DNA from: Glossina fuscipes
Taxonomy: Eukaryota > Arthropoda > Insecta > Diptera > Glossinidae
Direction: 5' to 3'
NCBI RefSeq assembly: GCF_014805625.2
Contig: NW_023998414.1
Span: 21,422,590-21,486,589 of the forward strand
DNA length: 64,000 nt
Positions 61,282 to 64,000 of this stretch are shown here, in pieces. Position numbers and translations under genes: made by a program. Numbering within the stretch: the first letter of the stretch is position 1; each line of letters starts with the position of its first letter. The notes beneath the pieces were generated by a model that was given only the letters and a program-made list of their open reading frames with translations, did not search any database and was not told where the DNA came from.

Positions 61282-64000
61282 ATGGTAAACAGGCAGGAAT
61301 CATTGTTTGCTGCTGTTACATTTTTTGCTAAGACGCATCCTGGGGAAGTGTGTGGCAGCAATGGTCTGCCTTTGACACCAAACTCTATAGCAATATTGGG
61401 CAGATCACAAAGGTTAAAGGAAATTAAACATCCAAATTTATGCCAATATTTGGATGTAATTAGAGGCAAACATGGTGATTTTGGACATATGTATAGGTGA
61501 AGGGTATGAAAAACGCCCCTGATTTTTGTATTTATATTGTTGCAGAAAGAACTATAGTGGTGTCAGAATATGGTGGATGTACTTTGCAAGACAAAGCCAA
61601 AGAACCATTGGGCACAAATGAGGTGCTGCGTATATTTTATCAAATATCACTTGCTTTAAATCAATTGCACCAATTCAAAATTGTGGTTCACAATTTAGAA
61701 CCCAGGCATATTTTATTGGATTCATCGAATAATGTTAAACTCTTCAATTATGGGCTTTACTATTTAACGAACGGAGGTGATTATGTGCCCTTTCCTATTG
61801 GTAATATAAAGTATATGCCACCGGAACGGTTGATGGGCTCGAAAAATAATATAAAAAGTGATGTTTGGTCTTTGGGTGTAATTATAGCGGAGCTGTTGCT
61901 GCAATGTACTTTTTGGCCAAATCTAAAAATATCCAATATCTCGAGAAAAATTCTATCATTTTGCCAGGCACCCAATGTTTTTGAGAAAATTGCGCGGGAA
62001 CATAATCGATTAGAATTATATCAAAATCTGAGCGAAGATTTATGCTCTATGATTGAAAGCTGTCTGGCAGTTAGACCTACCGAAAGACCTCTACCGTCAG
62101 CATTATTGCAGCTGCCATTATTTAAAGACAATTTAAGTAGTTATCAAATAGCACCTAATGAAAAATCGTCAGTGTTGCTCTTACGTATGCCATTAGAACA
62201 AATTTATTATTGGTGGCAATTGGCCGGTGGCGATGTGCAAGCTGACCTTAAAAAAGAGGGACTGATACGTAGCGAAGCACCAATTCTTTCGATACCGCAG
62301 GTTGTTTGTTTAAATGGTAACATAATTGGTCCAAAACGTAGCCAATCATATTTAATGGACGATCGTGTGGTACCACTCAAACTGCAAAACCTAATTGAAC
62401 GGTTAAAAGGCCTACCAGCCACGGCTTATTATCCGCTTATTCATTGTCCAAAATTTCCTTATATCTTTGGAGTTGGTATGGATCAGCTACCATTGGTAAT
62501 ACGTGAAAAAGATATTGAATATCAATTTTATAGAGTAAGGCTCTTCTCCAAGCTATTGACGGTAACGTTGTTTAAACTTTCTCTTACGTGAAATAAAATT
62601 TGATCTATTTTTATAGGGTTATCCTTACACGGCAGACTTAATACGCAATGAAGCTGCAATTGACATACCACCGCTATTAAGAGGCCCAATATGGTCTTGT
62701 CTTTTAGATGTCATACCAAATGGTAGTTACAAGAAAATCGATAAATTTACACCCACCTCAACGGATCGTCAGGTTAATACTTTGTTTAGTTTATACATTT
62801 TAATATATTGCAATAATTAATAGAAGATGAAATAATTCTTAGATTGAAGTTGATATTCCGCGCTGCCATCAGTACGATGAATTGCTTTCTTCGCCAGAAG
62901 GTCATCGTAAATTGAAACGCCTATTGAAAGCCTGGGTTACTGCGCACCCACAGTATGTATACTGGCAGGGCTTGGATTCCTTGACAGCACCTTTCCTATA
63001 TCTAAATTTCAATAATGAGGAATTGGCTTTTTTGAGCGTATTTAAATTTATAGCGCGTTACCTGCAGTGGTTCTTCTTAAAGGACAACTCCGCCGTAATT
63101 AAGGAGTATTTGTGTAAATTTAAGCAACTGACGGCATTCCATGAGCCCGTATTGGCACAACATTTAGTAAGCATTTGTTTTATACCAGAACTGTTTGCCA
63201 TACCGTGGTTTTTAACCATGTTTTCGCGTACGTAGCAATTTCCTTTCATATTTCTTATAATTAACAAAGTTTATTTTTCTTTTTGCAGATGTTTTTCCAT
63301 TACATAAAATTTTGCATTTATGGGACAAACTTATGCTTGGTGATAACTCTTATCCGCTTTTCATTGGTATCGCAATATTGAAACAATTGAAAAGCACTTT
63401 ATTGGCTTCAGGTTTTAATGAATGCATTTTGCTCTTCTCCGATTTACCAGACATTGTAATGGAAAATTGCGTTGTCGAATCTCAAAAAATGTACGAAATT
63501 ACTCCCAAGAGTATAGCGCACCGTTTTTATGTTAATAGAGATCACGAATTGGGACCATTTGTATGTTTATTATACCTTCCAATGTGCATCTAATTCTTTT
63601 TTACGCGTTCAACTTGTTCTATTAAAAAAGGCATAGAACTATTGCTTCCATGCATAATTTCATAGTTTTGAATGAACGCATAATATTCTGTATGTTCAAT
63701 AAATGTGCAAATGCAAAAGCAGTTAACCGCATTTGAAGCAATATGGCTCGAAATTATGTGTAGATGCAATAAATTATAGGTTCCGTTCTCATTGCTAAGG
63801 GCATAACTTTATGTAGAAAATTTTGCTTAATGGAACTTCGTTTTTTCTACTCTATGAAAATGAGATTTAATTTAGTTTTCTGGATGGAAATAATTTGGAA
63901 AGTCGTGTAAAAAAGAATGAGATGTACTCTCAAACATTTCTAACTGTATTTGTATTTTATTAGGACATTACATCCGATATTACACTGGCTGATCTGCAAG
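61282..64000 (+). CDS. TBCK: TBC domain-containing protein kinase-like (TBCK), 5' part
   Basis: TBCK is a pseudokinase-TBC-rhodanese protein linked to Rab GTPase control, endosomal RNA transport (FERRY complex) and mTOR signalling. Exons: 61282-61474, 61546-62561, 62617-62772, 62843-63227, 63289-63560, 63964 to the window end; about 686 residues so far. The first exon reads [17 protein letters not shown] and RGKH, joining to [11 protein letters not shown] as in known TBCK. In the kinase-like domain the HRD loop is [11 protein letters not shown] (about 112-122) and DFG is FNYG (131-134), so it should be catalytically dead; SDVWSLG (169-175) is kept. In the TBC domain, RGPIW (about 425-429), I-x-x-D-x-x-R (I456, D459, R462) and Y-W-Q (495-497) keep the arginine and glutamine fingers. 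[14 protein letters not shown] closes the TBC region. The rhodanese domain lies past the window. The ATG at 61282 is the only one before the conserved N-terminus. Confidence 0.93.

Noticed and set aside
62532..62591. Reading TBCK exon 2 to the stop after [11 protein letters not shown], or splicing at the GTAAGG at 62535
   Set aside because: Family alignment ([10 protein letters not shown] followed by GYPY) needs the donor at 62562; the earlier GT would delete conserved residues.
1..64000. CRISPR arrays, bacterial operons, phage or endosymbiont insertions
   Set aside because: No regularly spaced repeats with unique spacers, no dense prokaryotic coding, and all recognised genes have spliceosomal introns or are eukaryotic ribosomal sequence.

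Overview
The window looks like nuclear DNA of a higher fly (Diptera, probably a calyptrate such as a tsetse-type species; this is inference). It is very AT-rich, genes have short GT-AG introns, intergenic DNA is full of (AT)n, (CT)n and poly-A/T tracts, and protein matches are to insect families. I see no bacterial, plasmid, phage or CRISPR content. One run of 10 N at 58063-58072 shows that this is a draft scaffold.

Layout. 1-18 kb has no gene I can support; it holds simple repeats, pieces of two dispersed repeat families and a mariner remnant. At 20.2-36.2 kb and 41.8-51.4 kb (both minus strand) lie two head-to-tail paralogs of an SV2/sugar-porter-like major facilitator transporter. I could rebuild both fully in frame (558 and 565 codons). 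Each has its start codon in a tiny exon far upstream, so most of each locus is a first intron (about 13.0 and 7.4 kb) loaded with repeats. 51.4-55.8 kb holds repeats and a dead non-LTR reverse transcriptase. A three-exon TMEM256/DUF423 membrane protein gene follows at 55.8-56.5 kb (minus). At 58.07-58.3 kb is the C-terminal 80 residues of ribosomal protein S2, cut by the assembly gap. From 61.28 kb to the window end runs the 5' part of TBCK (pseudokinase + TBC RabGAP; six exons in view, plus strand), whose 3' end lies outside the window.

The genes do not form an operon or pathway: they are a transporter pair, a small membrane protein, a ribosomal protein and a Rab/mTOR-linked regulator. The paralog pair is the only functional cluster. 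Its two copies share intron positions and phases except for one 62-bp intron found only in copy 1.

The accessory signal is mobile DNA: a TIR-bounded family carrying GTCCGTCTGTCC tracts (family A, at least ten copies, two with internal tandem units), a second family (B) starting near CCATCACCGAAGGATGAG, two tRNA-derived SINEs (one with apparent target-site duplications and an (AAT)n tail), two mariner-type remnants and one jockey-like fragment. I found no convincing undescribed system. The best candidates for new work are the repeat families, the paralog pair, and a hairpin just upstream of TBCK.
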